NCBI GenBank assembly: GCA_025618425.1
Contig: CM046838.1
Coordinates: 13,540,010 to 13,604,009 of the forward strand
Source of the DNA: Heliocidaris tuberculata
Taxonomy: Eukaryota > Echinodermata > Echinoidea > Camarodonta > Echinometridae
Reading direction: 5' to 3'
DNA length: 64,000 nt
In this document: positions 10,396 through 53,599 of the stretch, one piece after another
How the letters are laid out: the number at the start of each line of letters is the position of its first letter
Numbering within the stretch: the stretch's first letter is position 1
Program-made: the position numbers and the translations under genes
Notes under the pieces: generated by a model
Told to the model about the DNA's origin: nothing
Seen by the model: the letters and a program-made list of their open reading frames with translations, nothing else
Databases searched by the model: none

Positions 10396-10599
10396 TGATT
10401 AGTGGGACCAAGTAGAATACATTCATAGTGGTTGCCAAAAATTAACTGAACTGCACACAAAACTACATAGGCCCCCTACTATGGGGAAGTTTTATTCGAA
10501 TTCATTTTTATAGTGGGTTCAGTGGCCCATTACCTAAATCGGCCCCTGTGCAGCCAATATCATCCCATGACTATGGTACCCAGGGCTGTCAACTTCGGG

Positions 10600-10775
10600 G
10601 AACTGCTTGGAGGGGGATTCGTATTTTTTTGTTCTCGCCAGCCCTCCAAAAGTCGCTCAGTGAGGGGGGGGGGGGGGATGGCGAAAAAATCGTCAGCCCT
10701 CCAAAAGTCGCTCGGGGGAAGGGGGGGGGGGGTGCATGGTTGGCGAGAATTTTTTTTTCTCTCGCCTGACAAGGA
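10600..10775 (+). repeat. G-rich tandem duplication
   Basis: 'cagccctccaaaagtcgctc' appears twice (about 10638 and 10695), each followed by a long G run and a 'ggcga' segment. The frames crossing it are low-complexity artefacts. Confidence 0.6.
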
Positions 10776-11039
10776 AAAAAAAACCCAACAACATTCTTTT
10801 ACACGTTTGGCGGGAGGTTTTTTCGTAAAGCGGGAAATACTTTGCGGGAGAGCGGTAGGAAGGTCGTCGTGATGGCGGAGTCTCCCGCCACGAGGCTGGT
10901 ACGTGGGACGTACGTTTCATTTTTAACGTGCATACAGCACGGGCTCACACGGGCCCTCTCTTCTTTGAAAGGCGTATTCTGAAATTTCACGATATTTTTA
11001 GTTTACATGCAGTTGGGTTCCCTAATGTTTCAACTGAAC

Positions 11040-11940
11040 AATAACGATTTACCTCAGGCAATCAGTTATATGTTTACAAAAAACAACCAACTGCATAACT
11101 ATCCTACGCGTCAAGCATTTTCAGACTATCTTCCTAAAACCGGAACATGATTTGCCTATAATTCCGTTGTCTACTCAGGTCCCAAATACTGGAACTCTCT
11201 AAATCCCGAAATAAAAAGATCTGTAGGCTCCTAAGTACATTTGTATTTAAAAGAAAGTTATAGATGTTTCTTTTTAGACCATATTGTAATTTGTAATACT
11301 CCTTGGTAATACTCTTACATCCGATAATACATTCGATTCATTTATGATATCCTTTATTTAACGTGCATGCATACACTCACGATTACGTCATGGCTTCTAT
11401 ATATCTTGCTTCATTTACCATGCATGTTTACTATATGCTGCGACGCTGCGACGTATAGTGTTACAAATTCTTCACATTGAAATAACAGCTACAGATCCCT
11501 TTGCAATTTAGTTTATCTATCCTTTCTTGTCTTGTATATTGTAACCGTGCGTCCCCGTTCTTTGTCTTGTTCTGTATAATGTTTTCCTTTTCCTGTTCAG
11601 TTCCTCCCTTCCTATAGCTTCCTTTCCCTTTCTTTCTTTTCCTCCTTCCTCCCTTCTACTATTATTTTCTTCTACATGTCTGTAAATTATTTATTAACTA
11701 GGGCCCATCCACAACAAGCCTATCTTTCCTTTAGGCCCCTCCACTATATATACATGAACGTAATCTTTGAATTACATGTAGTATAGGCCTATATATTTTC
11801 AAATTCTTTCATTATTGTGACATATCTGTTCTTGAATTATGTAATCGATTTATATCATTCCATCATGTATTCCAAAATGTATAATTTGTATTTTGATTGA
11901 TTTGTGTGGAAAATAAACTAAACTAAAACTAAACTTGAAT
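11040..11940 (+). pseudogene. Decayed 3' end of a non-LTR retrotransposon
   Basis: Between about 11,085 and 11,270 the + strand encodes remnants of the C-terminal end of a non-LTR reverse transcriptase. Recognisable pieces are a 'YPTRQ' basic segment, 'LPKTGT', and 'SGPKYWNSLNPEIK', the usual 'GP.xWN.LP.xI+' motif of these proteins. Two in-frame stops interrupt it (one directly after PKTGT, one after RSVGS). The following 3'-UTR-like stretch ends in an A-rich 'aaactaaactaaaact' tail near 11,910-11,935. It is 5'-truncated, as most copies are, and not functional. Confidence 0.65.
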
Positions 11941-12868
11941 AATCAAGTTTTGAAACTTTTTCGGGGATTTTATGAAACGTGTCTACTAAAAAATGTGGGC
12001 GGGCCTGCAACCCCTAGCCCCCCCCCCCCCCGTTCCGCGGCCCATGCATAATTGCAACTCACTCTTAATAGGCAGTTACATAAGTGTAAAGTGCAAGTAA
12101 ATAAATGAACGAAAATGGCACGAACTGTACCTGTAGCTTATTATGATGGAAGATCAATTTACTTGGTAAATGCGAACAAAAAAATTAAGACTTTACTATG
12201 TGAATTAGGTAGGCCTATAATAATAAGACGATGTATTATGTTGGGGGAAAAAGATGAAACTGAGAGAGAGAGAGAGAGGGGCAGAGAAGAATGAAGGATT
12301 AGAAAGATGAGTGGAAAGAGAGAGCGCAATATTGGAAGAGAGACTTCGGAGAGAGGAGGGAGAGAGAGAAATCAGAGAGAAGTGCAGATAATATATTATG
12401 TACATTTCTAGCAATATGACTTTTCACATGTCGTTATCCCCTGTTCTAAGGGTTCGTTGTGCAATAATGTAGAGGAAAAAGTAAAAGTATTCTTGACGTC
12501 ATCTCTGACATCACGTATCTTGAGGATCTTTAAAAAAAAGCATTTCTAAATCCATTAAGTATGTGCGTAACCGAGTCGCGCAATATACCTCACACCTTCG
12601 TCAAAAAATATATTACGTTCGTGAGAGAAAAGAAGGATGATACCAATTATCATAATAAAAACATCGGCTATCAGTGTTTCAGCCAATCATGATTCAGTAT
12701 TCGGATCACATGATTTTGCAGCTCCGCGAGGCGTCTTTGTACGGAAGTATGAGGTCGATATGCGGGGAAATGCGAGGGGGGATTCCACATCGAAAATGAG
12801 TCAATAGTCTTGTGATTTTAGAGTTTAAAGACAATTGCATGTGGACTGAAGGATATTAGAGTACCAAA
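11941..12868 (+). promoter_or_regulatory. DOT1L: Upstream region and 5' UTR of DOT1L
   Basis: No gene is present upstream of the DOT1L start. Candidate elements seen are a perfect CRE-like TGACGTCA at 12494-12501, a CCAAT word ('agccaatca') near 12679-12687, and an AG-rich tract at 12262-12372. The last ~130 bases before the ATG are G-rich and then neutral. No TATA box is clear. The transcription start cannot be placed from sequence alone, so the promoter assignment is an inference from position. Confidence 0.4.
12262..12372 (+). repeat. AG-rich low-complexity tract
   Basis: An imperfect GA run upstream of DOT1L. The - strand frame across it (poly-Ser/Leu) is spurious. Confidence 0.85.
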
Positions 12869-43449
<30,581 letters not shown>

Positions 43450-43713
43450 ATTTATGGTAAGATATTATCTTACTCTTTATCATTTGCGGCTACTATCTCA
43501 TGCTCTGTATGTAAGATATTTTTTACCACTCAGATTATATGTTGTCAGGGGTTTGCCTATACTTCAGAAGTCTCTCCAGTTACAAGGCAAAGCATTCTTA
43601 CTTTAAAAGAGATACGGTGTATTACATATTTCATTAGAACATTTTGGAAATTCAAAATAGGTCTGATGACATTTTGCTCTTTAAATTGTGCTGAAACAGG
43701 CACAGAATATGTG

Positions 43714-43719
43714 AATAAA
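43714..43719 (+). terminator. AATAAA, proximal poly(A) signal candidate
   Basis: First canonical signal after the DOT1L stop, 265 bases downstream. Use is unproven. Confidence 0.4.
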
Positions 43720-44934
43720 TCTACATTTGACATGGCATATAATTTGTCAAGTTCTTCAAGTTCTTCTTTTCAGGACAATGTGAGATATTTACCAGTAACA
43801 AGTGTGGTCCTTACTCAACTTTATATATGCTGATATTGATTTGATAATTGCTAGTAGCTTTCTCCAAATGTTTCTGGTTTTGTATTATTTTGTAGGGCTC
43901 ACCCCTCAAGTTGAAATGGAATCATCAGTACTATTGACAGCAATTCTCAACCTTGCCACTTGTGTGACATACAAGCACTCTGTGAGTGATTGATTCTACC
44001 ACTGCGTTGGTAGGGGAGAAAGAGTGCAAATGACGCAGAGGGAAGTAGCCTAGTTGAAACAGGACTTGTATGTAGTGATAAGAGTAGTGTAGATTGAGGA
44101 TATATATATAAATACAAATACTGTTTCTTTACTGCCATATTACTGTTAATCACACAGTCTTCATATTACATGTGAGATTTAGAGGGATTTGAGCATTAGA
44201 GCCCTTCTTTCTTTCACCTAACCATGTGTTGTATTTTGGGTCCAAGATTTCTTCATTTTACACGTCGGTCTTAAATGTTAGTGGGATTGGCAGTATGTAT
44301 TCTGTTTCAGATAATTTTCTACCATCTTGTCAGTTCTGAAAATAATGTTATTGCATTTAAAGCATTACAATTTGTCATTACATGCATTTAAATCTCAAAA
44401 AAATTATTGCATTTTTAGCATTTAACTAATTATCATTGGATGCATTTCAAACTTGGGTATTTCCATGGAAATATGTTAACTGTAGATCAGTGTTTGTTCA
44501 TGATACTATTCAACATGATGACTTGTGTTAGTCAACTTATAAGCCTTGAAGCTTTAAGTCAAGCAGAATGTGTGTAGTTTCTTTTCATACATTGTAGGAG
44601 GTTTCAGTGGATGCCGTATTTGCATGACATATATTTATAGGTATGGTAGAATAAGATTTAAGATAAACGCAAAGCAGGGTAATATTGATGAGTTCAATAT
44701 GTAGAATATAGAAACATGACATGGGTGTTATCAGTTTTCATCACATCTATTATATTATGTGATGAGGATATCACCCTGCTTTAATGTCCATGATCCATTG
44801 TGCAACGATAAGCCAATTTTTAGTTGGGGGATTTCACAATTGACCCAATTGACCCAAAGGCGCTGCTGTAGTTTGTTTGTGTGTGACACAGGTGCATTTT
44901 GGTGGATATTTGAGGTAATATGGTCTGCTAAAAA

Positions 44935-45150
44935 ACAGATGGAAATAACACTTGTCTGTAACCCAGACTGCAGATTACGAGGTACAGAGTTTGATTCCCT
45001 GCCGCTGCACTAATGTCCTTTGGCAAGACATTAATCTACATTTGCAGAACTCCACCCAGGTGAAGTAAATGGTTATCCGGTAGGAAGAAATTGCTTGAAT
45101 ACTTGAGTGCCTTCCCATGGTCGCTCGGCTAAAGCTGGGGTAATGATATA
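44935..45150 (+). mobile_element. tRNA-derived SINE
   Basis: B-box-like 'gagtttgattccc' near 44987-44999 after 'gattacgaggtac'. The body 'ccacccaggtgaagtaaatg' then 'ggtcgctcggctaaagctgg' and 'ggtaatgat' is the same family as the SINE at 6930-7183 ('ccccaggtgcaaatgg', 'ctcggctatgactggggtaa'). The 3' tail is lost or diverged. Confidence 0.65.
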
Positions 45151-47517
45151 ATTGCAGTACAAATGACTGTCACATTCTAACTACAAAATGGCTTATGCTA
45201 TCCTTGGTCCTTTTGTTTTTTGTCATTTACTTTCTTCAAAACTTAAGATGCTACAATCTCTATTCAACATATTGAAGTGATCCTCTCTGGCTGCAGCTTA
45301 TTCATTTCAGCTGCTTCAGAGCTTTTTAGTCTTCCATTATGCATAGGATATGTTTTCTGCAAATTATTCTTGATAGCTGCTTTGAATTTGTGTGCGTTAA
45401 AACTTGGATGTATGTCCTTATTTTTTTTTGGGGGGGGAGGGGGTGTTGAAGCAGTAAGAGTTTCGGAATATTATAAAGTTCACTTTCCTTGACTTCTGTC
45501 AAAGTTTATTGCTGTACAATTTTATGAATGAATGAATGAATGAATGACAAACTGACCAGATATCCTCAAATACACTCATGCAGATGTTAGTAGTCAGTTT
45601 CATATGGTTTAACACTTTCAAGTTCATGTCCATTCTCACAAAACTAATGTTGTTCTTTCCATGAAAAGTGAATAAAATCCTTGAAAATTTATGATTACAT
45701 TATTTTGGAAAAAAGATGATGCCAGCTTGTCCAGTAAATTTCAATTAATTATCTCATTGTGGAACAGTTCGGTGTTATTAGATTTCAGAATTGGGGGTTT
45801 TCTCTCAGGAAAATGTTCACATGGAGATGCTGCAACGTTAGCAAAGTCACACTTGCATGTAGCATGAAACATAGTAACAAATAATAGACTGTAGTGTATG
45901 TATATGTAGATAACTGTATTGGAATGCCTGTAGGTTTTTACAAATGCTGTTCACTGCCAATACGCCAGCAATATAGATATTTTGATGAAAAATGAGATTA
46001 ATGGTGTCAGGTTTATGATATAGAATCCTTTCCTTAACTCCAGATACGAGAACGTAACATATACATTGTATGTGATAAAGTCATAAATATATCAAATATG
46101 AGGCATTATGGGACAATACTTTGTTACAAGTGACTAATGTCATATTTTTGAACTCCACTATCACCATAATACCCATATTCGTATAATAGAAAGGAAAAAA
46201 AAAATGTGTACAGGGCATAGCAATTATATTCTTTGTAATTTTACTGTGCACCATTAGACAATGGGTAAATGAAATTAAGAGTGTTTTAGCTGCCAACTGG
46301 TTTGAAGTGATTATAGTAGGCATTTCTTCCATTAAAGCCTGAGAAATGTTCATTACCTCAAACAAAGCGCAACACTATGAACTGTCAGGGAGGCCTGGAG
46401 GATCGTATATAGGTGTATGCCTAATGCAGTTATTTCAATACCCTTATGTCATAGGGAGCTCATGAGCAATCTGTTCAAGAGATGGACCAACTTACCATGA
46501 CACAGCTTCCTTTGTCAACTTAACCTCTGACCTCAATCGTGTCTTTTCTGCAGTGGCTTTTGATAATTTCCCAAATACTAGCCATGGTTCTATACATGTA
46601 TGTAAGAAGTCTTGAAATTCATGCTGCTACAGTACATTGTACATCTCTTGTACATGTAACTTTCATATGTACAATAATATAACCCTTTAATATATATAAC
46701 AATTATGAGATACAGAAGCATATGACGATATACCTCTCAATCAACAAGTAAGAAAAACAACTGCTTGATTTTTATTTTCTATACTAGCATTTGTGCACTT
46801 CATTTTTAAAAATAGATTATTTCAATTTATATTGCCTGTTTTTCATTAAAGGCAATTTTTCTGTTGAAATGATTTAATCTCTTCCCAATGAGCTTGTTTA
46901 ATTTGGACCAAGATTGTAGGACTGGTCACAAAATCATCTGTAACAGAAACTACAAGTAATATAAAATCAGTCTGTGGAGAAGAGATATTGGATCCAAGAA
47001 ATGTTCATTATCATTACCAATCCGAGCATTATCAGTATACTGCTATGTAATTAATAATTTCCATTGTCATATCCAGAAAACAACCCTTTCCGGTTTGTTT
47101 TTTGTTTGTTTTTGTTTGCTCAATTGATCAGTGTGGAAATTTTGACAACCAGATCAAATCACCGTAAGATGCCCAATAGTTTTTAAAATTATTTGTATAC
47201 ATCTTGATGATTTTTTTCCCCCTTCTTATTTTGTATGTGTTTGTTGGTGTATGATACAATTTAGAGGTTGAACTGCCCCAAGCGTCCCTGTACCTCCGCC
47301 CCCCCCCCTCCTGTTGGCATTTATGATTCTGATTAGGCACAAGTTGGATGATGTATGTATGTAACATATCTTGTGTGTGAATCTGTCAGTGCTGCAATTG
47401 ATAGTTATATAATATCAAACCAGGTTCCTCTCAGTTATGTACATTATTCTCTCTACATGTGTGATTATCACAATTAACTTATGATATTATTTCTTTTATA
47501 AATTGAAATGTAATATG

Positions 47518-48025
47518 AATAAAGACAAACAGTAAAGTGTCATTTATTAAAACAAGGATGGCAAAAGTTTTTTAGTGTAATGCTGCAGATATAATATATA
47601 CTTCAGTATTACATCCAAGCTTATGTTCACTGCTTTACATTTACTAATGAACACCATTTTATTCCTTCATTGACTTGTTATATTTGTATTTTTTATGGGA
47701 AATGATACTTTTCATCTTTTCCAAAGGAACTTTTTTTTGTCTGTCATATAAAACATGTTTGTACATGTAAGGATATATGTTGACATTGTGAACTCTTTGT
47801 CATACCCTTATCAGTATTAAGATATTAAAGTATGTTAATTAAATGTGATGCACCATTAGTTAATACAATAGTTACTAGTTAACCAATCACTTGTAATGAA
47901 AAGACCCTACTTGTGTATTGATGTTTCGTGTGAAGTGGTATAGTTTGTAATGCACACAAGGTTTTCAACTAGTTTTAGTAAAAATTTGTTGCAAATAAAT
48001 TTTTGATAAATGTGTAGCTAATAAA
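47518..48025 (+). terminator. Distal poly(A) signal cluster
   Basis: AATAAA at 47518-47523, 47994-47999 and 48020-48025. The last two lie within 32 bases, with a T/GT-rich stretch after them, as at many real 3' ends. Assignment to DOT1L is inferred from strand and the lack of another gene. Confidence 0.35.
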
Positions 48026-48030
48026 ATCTT

Positions 48031-50058
48031 GGTGCTTTAAAGAAAAAGATGAGTTTATATTGTATTTCAACCCTTTCTCACCGATGAAGAATAGTTCTCA
48101 GTAGATAAAGCATTTTAAAAGAACATAGGCTTCATATCTGCTCCTAAGGCACAAGAATTAAGAATTAAGGAAGTAACAAAATCTGGTACATGTAATCACC
48201 ACCCATACAGGATATACAGCATACATGCATATGAGTGTCCATGATATGATTAATTATTGTATTGTACATGTTATACATATGAAGTGCTACATATGAAGTG
48301 CTACATTGTAGCTGTCTTTACTGCAATAGTTAACTACTATCAATATATTTACAGCATACTTTGTCTTAGACTTTGTCACTTTTGTCCGTTAAAAGTAGTG
48401 ATTTTGTTTGTATGTTGTTTTTTTAACCACTTAATCTTATATGCTGCATTTTTGGACTGATGTAAGAGCCCTTTTTCACTCCAACTCTGAAAACCGTTTC
48501 CATCTCTAGTTCCCATTTGTACAATTTAATGCAGTGATCTCCATTTCTATTTCCGAATATGCATTTCCTTATGATATTGAATCTAGACATTTCAAACAAC
48601 TTGGGGTGGTGGCATGTTTATATGGATGAAAAAAGTTTTACATGTGTACTTTATGCTTTGTTTATCACTTAACATGTGGACTTTGTTCAGCAGAGCCTTG
48701 AACTGAAATAGCTTTCTTCAAGCATTACTGAATATGCACCAATCAGATTTGACTTGTGTCAGGGCAGTTTCCTGCTATTAGCAAGCCCTTACATTTTTTT
48801 TCTTCACCAATATAAGTGGTGTTTGATATAATTGCTATATTGAGAGACTAGTACCATGAGTGAAATCTGAGCATCAGGATTGCTGTAGAAGTGTTGAAAA
48901 TGAAAATTAAAGGGCATCATTTTCCCAGTCAAAGACTGAATTTGGACAGGCCAGTAGTTTACTGTTCATGCATGTATTGTGTAGCAAAATGAAAGTATTT
49001 GGTTTGGCTAGGTATGTGCATACAGGCTTTGCAACTAACAATGCATTGTTGACAGGAGCGGCTTGATTGCACACAGTTCAAATTTGTGAATTCCTGCTCT
49101 CTATCTCTGAGATGCTTTCAGTTTGACAATACAAAATGTGTTGTAATTCTTTAATGTCATTTTGAAAGAAAGACATGTATTTCATTCACTTGGTGTGTGG
49201 TCTTCTGATGATATTCATGCTGCCCAAATGATTTCAGACTCATTGATTCATAGGATCTCATGGCTTGTAAAAGGCTGATTCTTACCGTTAACTCATGTCT
49301 GCCATAATGGGGGGGGGGGGGGGGGGGGGCTTCAGGAATTCCAAATAAAGCATCATTTATGTGCTGTTATAGATATGATCCTGATCTTTTACAAAACCCA
49401 TTGAATTGTCTTTTGTTATGATTTGATGGCCCCTTGTTATGGCAGATATGAGTGTAACATATTTTTTTTAAAACAGGAAATTGGTGTATATTTAAAATTT
49501 TGATAGCTCAAGTGGCTCTTAAAACATAAGCTCAGTGCTTGTTATGCATTTTCGTTTTGGGATGATTGTTTCTGGTTGGAGTGTGTAGGTAATGAAAAAT
49601 TGATACCAACAAAATAATCATTTTCAAATTATTAAGTATTAATATTCTACCTTGTCTAATGTCTCAAATACTGCCATAATGAATGAAAATATTTTGCAAA
49701 GTTGAATTTTTGATGTGCATGTAGAGACAATATTTTTTACTAAAATGTTACTGAATGTTCATATCAGATCTGTTATAGAATACCAATCTAAACCTTGATT
49801 TAAAGCTCCTTTATATTGCATTGAGTAGATGTGGGCAAGCCTATCTGTCATGATATCATACCGGTATAGTGTCATGTAGTGTTGTAGAGTGTACGTTAGA
49901 TCAGGATGGTCAGGATTTTGCTCCTAATCTAATATGGCTTTGATATTGCAACATGTATATCATCTGTTGAGAGCCATAAGGGCGTTAACTCTATATCAGG
50001 AATATGAGTTTTTGGTCCTTCTGTCCCTCAGGAGATGATAAATTACCTTGCTTGTTCT
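48031..50058. other. Gene-free intergenic stretch
   Basis: No gene, RNA or clear transposon was recognised except a poly-G tract at 49309-49329 and an 'agagccataagggcgttaac' block near 49971-49990. That block recurs at 50306-50325 ('agagccaaaagggcgttaac'), flanking the MITE at 50059. Confidence 0.5.
49309..49329 (+). repeat. Poly-G tract
   Basis: About 20 consecutive G. Confidence 0.9.
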
Positions 50059-50375
50059 GGGGCCAGTTGCACAAAACTTGCGTTTAATCGCAACTCCTAA
50101 AAATCAAACGCAAGTCCTAAATGCACACTTCTGATTGGCTGAAAATAAAGTTGCGTTTGATTTTCCTGAGTTGCCATCAAACGCTAGTTTATGCAACAGG
50201 CCCCTGAACAAGAAAAAAAAAATGTCATGTTAGTTTGTCTTCTTGAGACATTGAGACATAATTTTGTTTTACATGTAGAAAGAAGCATCATCACATTGTC
50301 CGTTGAGAGCCAAAAGGGCGTTAACTCTGTGTGAAAGGACATGAGTTTATGCTCTTCTTGCTCTTAACAGATGAT
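49930..50375 (+). repeat. Direct repeat pair flanking a MITE
   Basis: About 90 bases beginning near 49950 ('acatgtatatcatctgttga', 'gagccataagggcgttaact', 'atatgagttt..gctctt..cctc', 'agatgata') recur from about 50290. The second copy adjoins the element at 50383. Confidence 0.6.
50059..50204. mobile_element. MITE-like element with GGGGCC ends
   Basis: Begins GGGGCCAGTTGCACAAAACT and ends GCTAGTTTATGCAACAGGCCCC, inverted over ~20 bases. An inner 'ttgcgtttaatcgcaact' opposes 'agttgcgtttgatttt', and a central 'ctgattggctgaaa' is present. 146 bp, non-coding. Confidence 0.7.
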
Positions 50376-50382
50376 ACTGTAA

Positions 50383-50572
50383 TACCAGAAACTTTCGTGA
50401 ATCCCGCCAGTGGTCAAGATTCGCAAAAGTTTCATGCAGCGAGATAGTCAAATCACAATTGAAACAACGTAAATTTATTGCAATTCGCGAGAGCTTCTTG
50501 CCCTAAAATCGGCTGTCATTAACAATTCGCGAAAGTTTTATGTCACAAAGTTTCTGGTTTTACAGCAAGACC
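50383..50572. mobile_element. MITE-like element with ACTGTAA ends
   Basis: Begins 'actgtaataccagaaacttt' and ends 'aaagtttctggttttacagc', inverted over ~20 bases. The interior repeats 'aattcgcgaaagttt'-type words on both strands. Related to the diverged copy in DOT1L intron 10. Confidence 0.7.
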
Positions 50573-51582
50573 TGACCTTTTTGCAAACTGTAGCCCTTAT
50601 GGACTTTAGAATAGAATTGAGACTGGATAGCTTTGTTAAGATCAATTTAACCAGCAGTAATGGTAACGCAGTTATGTGGTATGTTAAACAAGTCAGTTTT
50701 GACATGAGAGCAAGGGTATCTTAATATTGTCAAAGAATTTGCTGAAATTTTGTGAAAGTATCTTCTCCTTGTGAATGTTACTTATGATCAAAGGATGTGA
50801 GAAGAAAAAGGTTTCATGATGGTAGTGTTTGGCATATAAATGTTGCTACATGGTATGCTACATTGTGTAAGGTAAGGTACAATTGTGATGGGCTTTATTT
50901 AGGTAGTCTTAATTATAACTTGGGAAGAATAAAAAAATATCTTGGTGTTTAGTACAACTTAACCAGACAATGGTATTCAATAGATATTGGTTTTGTAATT
51001 AGATCTCTAAGAAATATTTCAATACAAAGATATTTTTCCTATTGTGTCATGGTATTACGTTTCAGAGTATTTTCACAAAAATTTGGGGTTAGTAGGAAAA
51101 TTGATGCAGAAATTAGCATAATTAATTTTAGTTTTGTACAGAACATAACTCTACGTAAGTAAAATGAGAGAGAGATATGTATATTATTGTTATATACTAT
51201 ATTATTATCAGAAAGAGACAAAGGGGAGAGGTATATAGAGCATTGTGACATTGTGTATGCTGTGAAATATATTCTTTTTGTCTTTTTCAGTTATGAAAAA
51301 AATAGTAAATTATTGAGGTTGTTCAATAAAAAAAATAATCTGAGGGATATCGTATAATTGGTTTCCATGTTTATTTGTTTTTTCTGTCTTTACTGTAATT
51401 TGTTATCAATTACATGGTGTATATCACGAGTACCATGAAACATTGAGCTCAACTTGCAAATAGTTGTAAGAATTGTTTATCAAAAGCAATAATTATTTTT
51501 TCAGAAGATAATACATTGCATGAGGGGTTAGATATGAAACAGTCTGCAATGAGGCCATGAATTTTGGGGAAAATGAACCCCT

Positions 51583-51718
51583 GGGCCCTGTTTCATAAAA
51601 CTTGTCATCAATGACGAGTTGCAATAACTGTTATAAGCTACTGAAATCCTTGTATCTGATTGGCTGAGAGCAAATTTGTCGGTAAAAATCACTGACAAGA
51701 CACACGATGAAACGCCCC
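51583..51718. mobile_element. MITE-like element with GGGCCCTGTTTCAT ends
   Basis: Begins 'gggccctgtttcataaaact' plus 'tgtc' and ends 'gacaagacacacgatgaaac' plus 'gccccc', an imperfect inversion. A central 'tgtatctgattggctgagag' resembles the centre of 50059-50204, suggesting related families. Confidence 0.6.
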
Positions 51719-51869
51719 CCTCCTCCCTCTTGATTTATACTCCATGAATAAGCAGTAATCTTAACTGCAAGCTTCTTTCTACACACCACACATAAAATAC
51801 ACTTACTTTTGCTTTAAGGAGACAAAATGATATTTCCTAAGGGAACCTGTCATGCATAACATAAGTCAG

Positions 51870-52330
51870 GTCCACACGAAGGGAGCTAAACTTTAAGTTG
51901 CGCTTTAAATTTCAAAACTTTAAGTTATCTTGTAGTTATCTTGTAGTTTCAGACCGTATGAACGGACTCGTAGTTTCGAAACTTTAAGTTTACTGACTTG
52001 TACTAGTTCCAGAACCACAAGCGAGCCTGTGGTTAACGCCGAAACCATGAGCAGCGGGTGGTCCTCCTCGTAGTTGCGGACCATGTGGACAGAATAAACT
52101 TCAAGTTTAGCAATCTCGTTAACGATGACCTCTCTGCTCATGTTAAACTATAACCGCTCGACTTGTAATTTCAGAACAACGAGCGTCGTTGTTTTGGGCC
52201 CTTGTGAACCCTCGTAGTTTTTAGTGAATCGTTGTTTCATTAACTTAAAGATTCGCTAACTTCAAAGTTTCGAGCTATCATTATGATTAGCATTCACAAG
52301 GGCGTAGGCTGGTTTGGGCATGGGGAGGTG
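51870..52330. repeat. Probable repeat with self-similar CTTTAAGTT words
   Basis: Many partial repeats of 'aaactttaagtt', 'cttgtagtt', 'ctcgtagtt' and 'cggaccatgtgga'/'cagaccgtatgaa' occur within 460 bases, starting 'aggtccacacgaaggg' and ending 'cattcacaagggcg'. It looks like a self-amplified non-autonomous element, but I could not fix clear inverted ends. Confidence 0.4.
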
Positions 52331-52426
52331 CACATCTTGGGGAGGTGGAACTAAAGTTTAGAAAATTAGAATAGATATCACATCACAAGCAAGCTTTTCC
52401 TGGACGATACAATGTAGGTTATGTAG

Positions 52427-53455
52427 GTGTTTATTTATTTATTTATTTATTTATTTTGTTTTATTTATTTTATACTGCAGGGTTGGCCTGTTCAGTTTTA
52501 TGAAACTGCTTTACAAAGGCGCCCTGCAGTTTAACAAACCTCATTCTACATGAAGATGCAAAATACATAACAATTAAGTAACATTATAAACTACTAACAA
52601 CAAATGTTGAGAGTGGATAAATGGTAATCTAAAAGATAGATACATGGATAGCACTATTACAATTCTATTGCATCAAGATGTAAGGCTTTGCATAGTTTTT
52701 TAAATGTAAACAGGGATGTACAAGTCTGAACATTTACAGGGAGTCCGTTAAACAAACTGGCCCCGACATATGCAAAGGATTTTCTTTTACATTCTGTCCT
52801 AGCGTGGGGAAGTTGGAGGGGGCATTTTAAAGAATAACGTGTCCTATAATTTACGGTTCGTTTACATATCAATGATTCTAGATAAGTCGGTATTAGATTA
52901 TTTAGTATTTTAAAAACAAGAACACAATATTGATATTTCATACGCTGTTCAACTGATTGCCATTTCAGTGTGTGTAACAAGGAACGTTGCGATGTATAAT
53001 AATCTTTATTCAAAATCATTCTGGCATATTTATTTTGGAGTTTTTGTATCTTATCCATATGGATTTTTGCACAGCTTCCCCAAGATGTACCACAGTAATC
53101 AATATAAGGTAGAATCATAGCAAAATACAGATTCTTCATAATTTTAAATGACAGTAAATGCTTAATCCTCCGTATACAACCTATTGCCCGAGATATTTTA
53201 CAAACAATAGTAGAAACATGTTCACACCAAGTCAAACCGGAGTCGAGCATAACACCCAAGTATCTGATGTTCTTTACATTTTCTAAAGGTAAGTTTCTGA
53301 ATTTTATTGACAAAACATCATCTCCCAGTTTTTTCTTATGACCAAATGCCATGACCTTCGTCTTTCGTGGGTGTAAATGCATATTATTCAAGTCTAACCA
53401 TCTGCATATTGTATCGAAATCATCTTGCAAGTATTTCAAATGATTGCTTACCTGA
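52427..53455 (-). pseudogene. 5'-truncated non-LTR retrotransposon (reverse transcriptase C-terminal part)
   Basis: The open frame at 52657-53439 (260 codons, start not real) covers the thumb and C-terminal region of a non-LTR reverse transcriptase: 'WLDLNNMHLHPRKTKVMAFG', 'NIRYLGVMLDSGLTW..H', 'LPYIDYCGTSWG', 'IQKLQNKYARMIL' and 'SLLHTLKWQSVEQR'. The catalytic YADD part is missing. In the - strand sense the element ends at about 52427 in a (TAAA)n tail, seen as TTTA repeats at 52429-52456 on +. The open frame suggests a fairly recent dead-on-arrival insertion. CR1/L2-like by the microsatellite tail, though the clade is not certain. Confidence 0.82.
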
Positions 53456-53599
53456 TGTCAGTAATCATTCAATCAGCAAAATATCATTCAACAAGTCAAA
53501 ACTATTTCCAGTAAAAACATTTACTCTTGAAGATGGCTGGTTTTATTTTAATTTGAATGTCGATTTAATCTCGGCTTATGCTGAATACTGTCAGGCCAC

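Larger units (their letters stand above)
43450..48030 (+). other. DOT1L: Probable DOT1L 3' UTR and flank
   Basis: No coding exon is visible over 4.6 kb. AATAAA signals lie at 43714-43719 (proximal) and at 47518-47523, 47994-47999 and 48020-48025 (distal cluster), so a short and a very long 3' UTR are both possible. A |gtaaga directly after the stop region (43456) could allow a 3'-UTR intron. The SINE at 44935-45150, a GAAT run near 45524-45546 and a GGGGGGG tract near 45431-45441 interrupt it. Confidence 0.45.
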
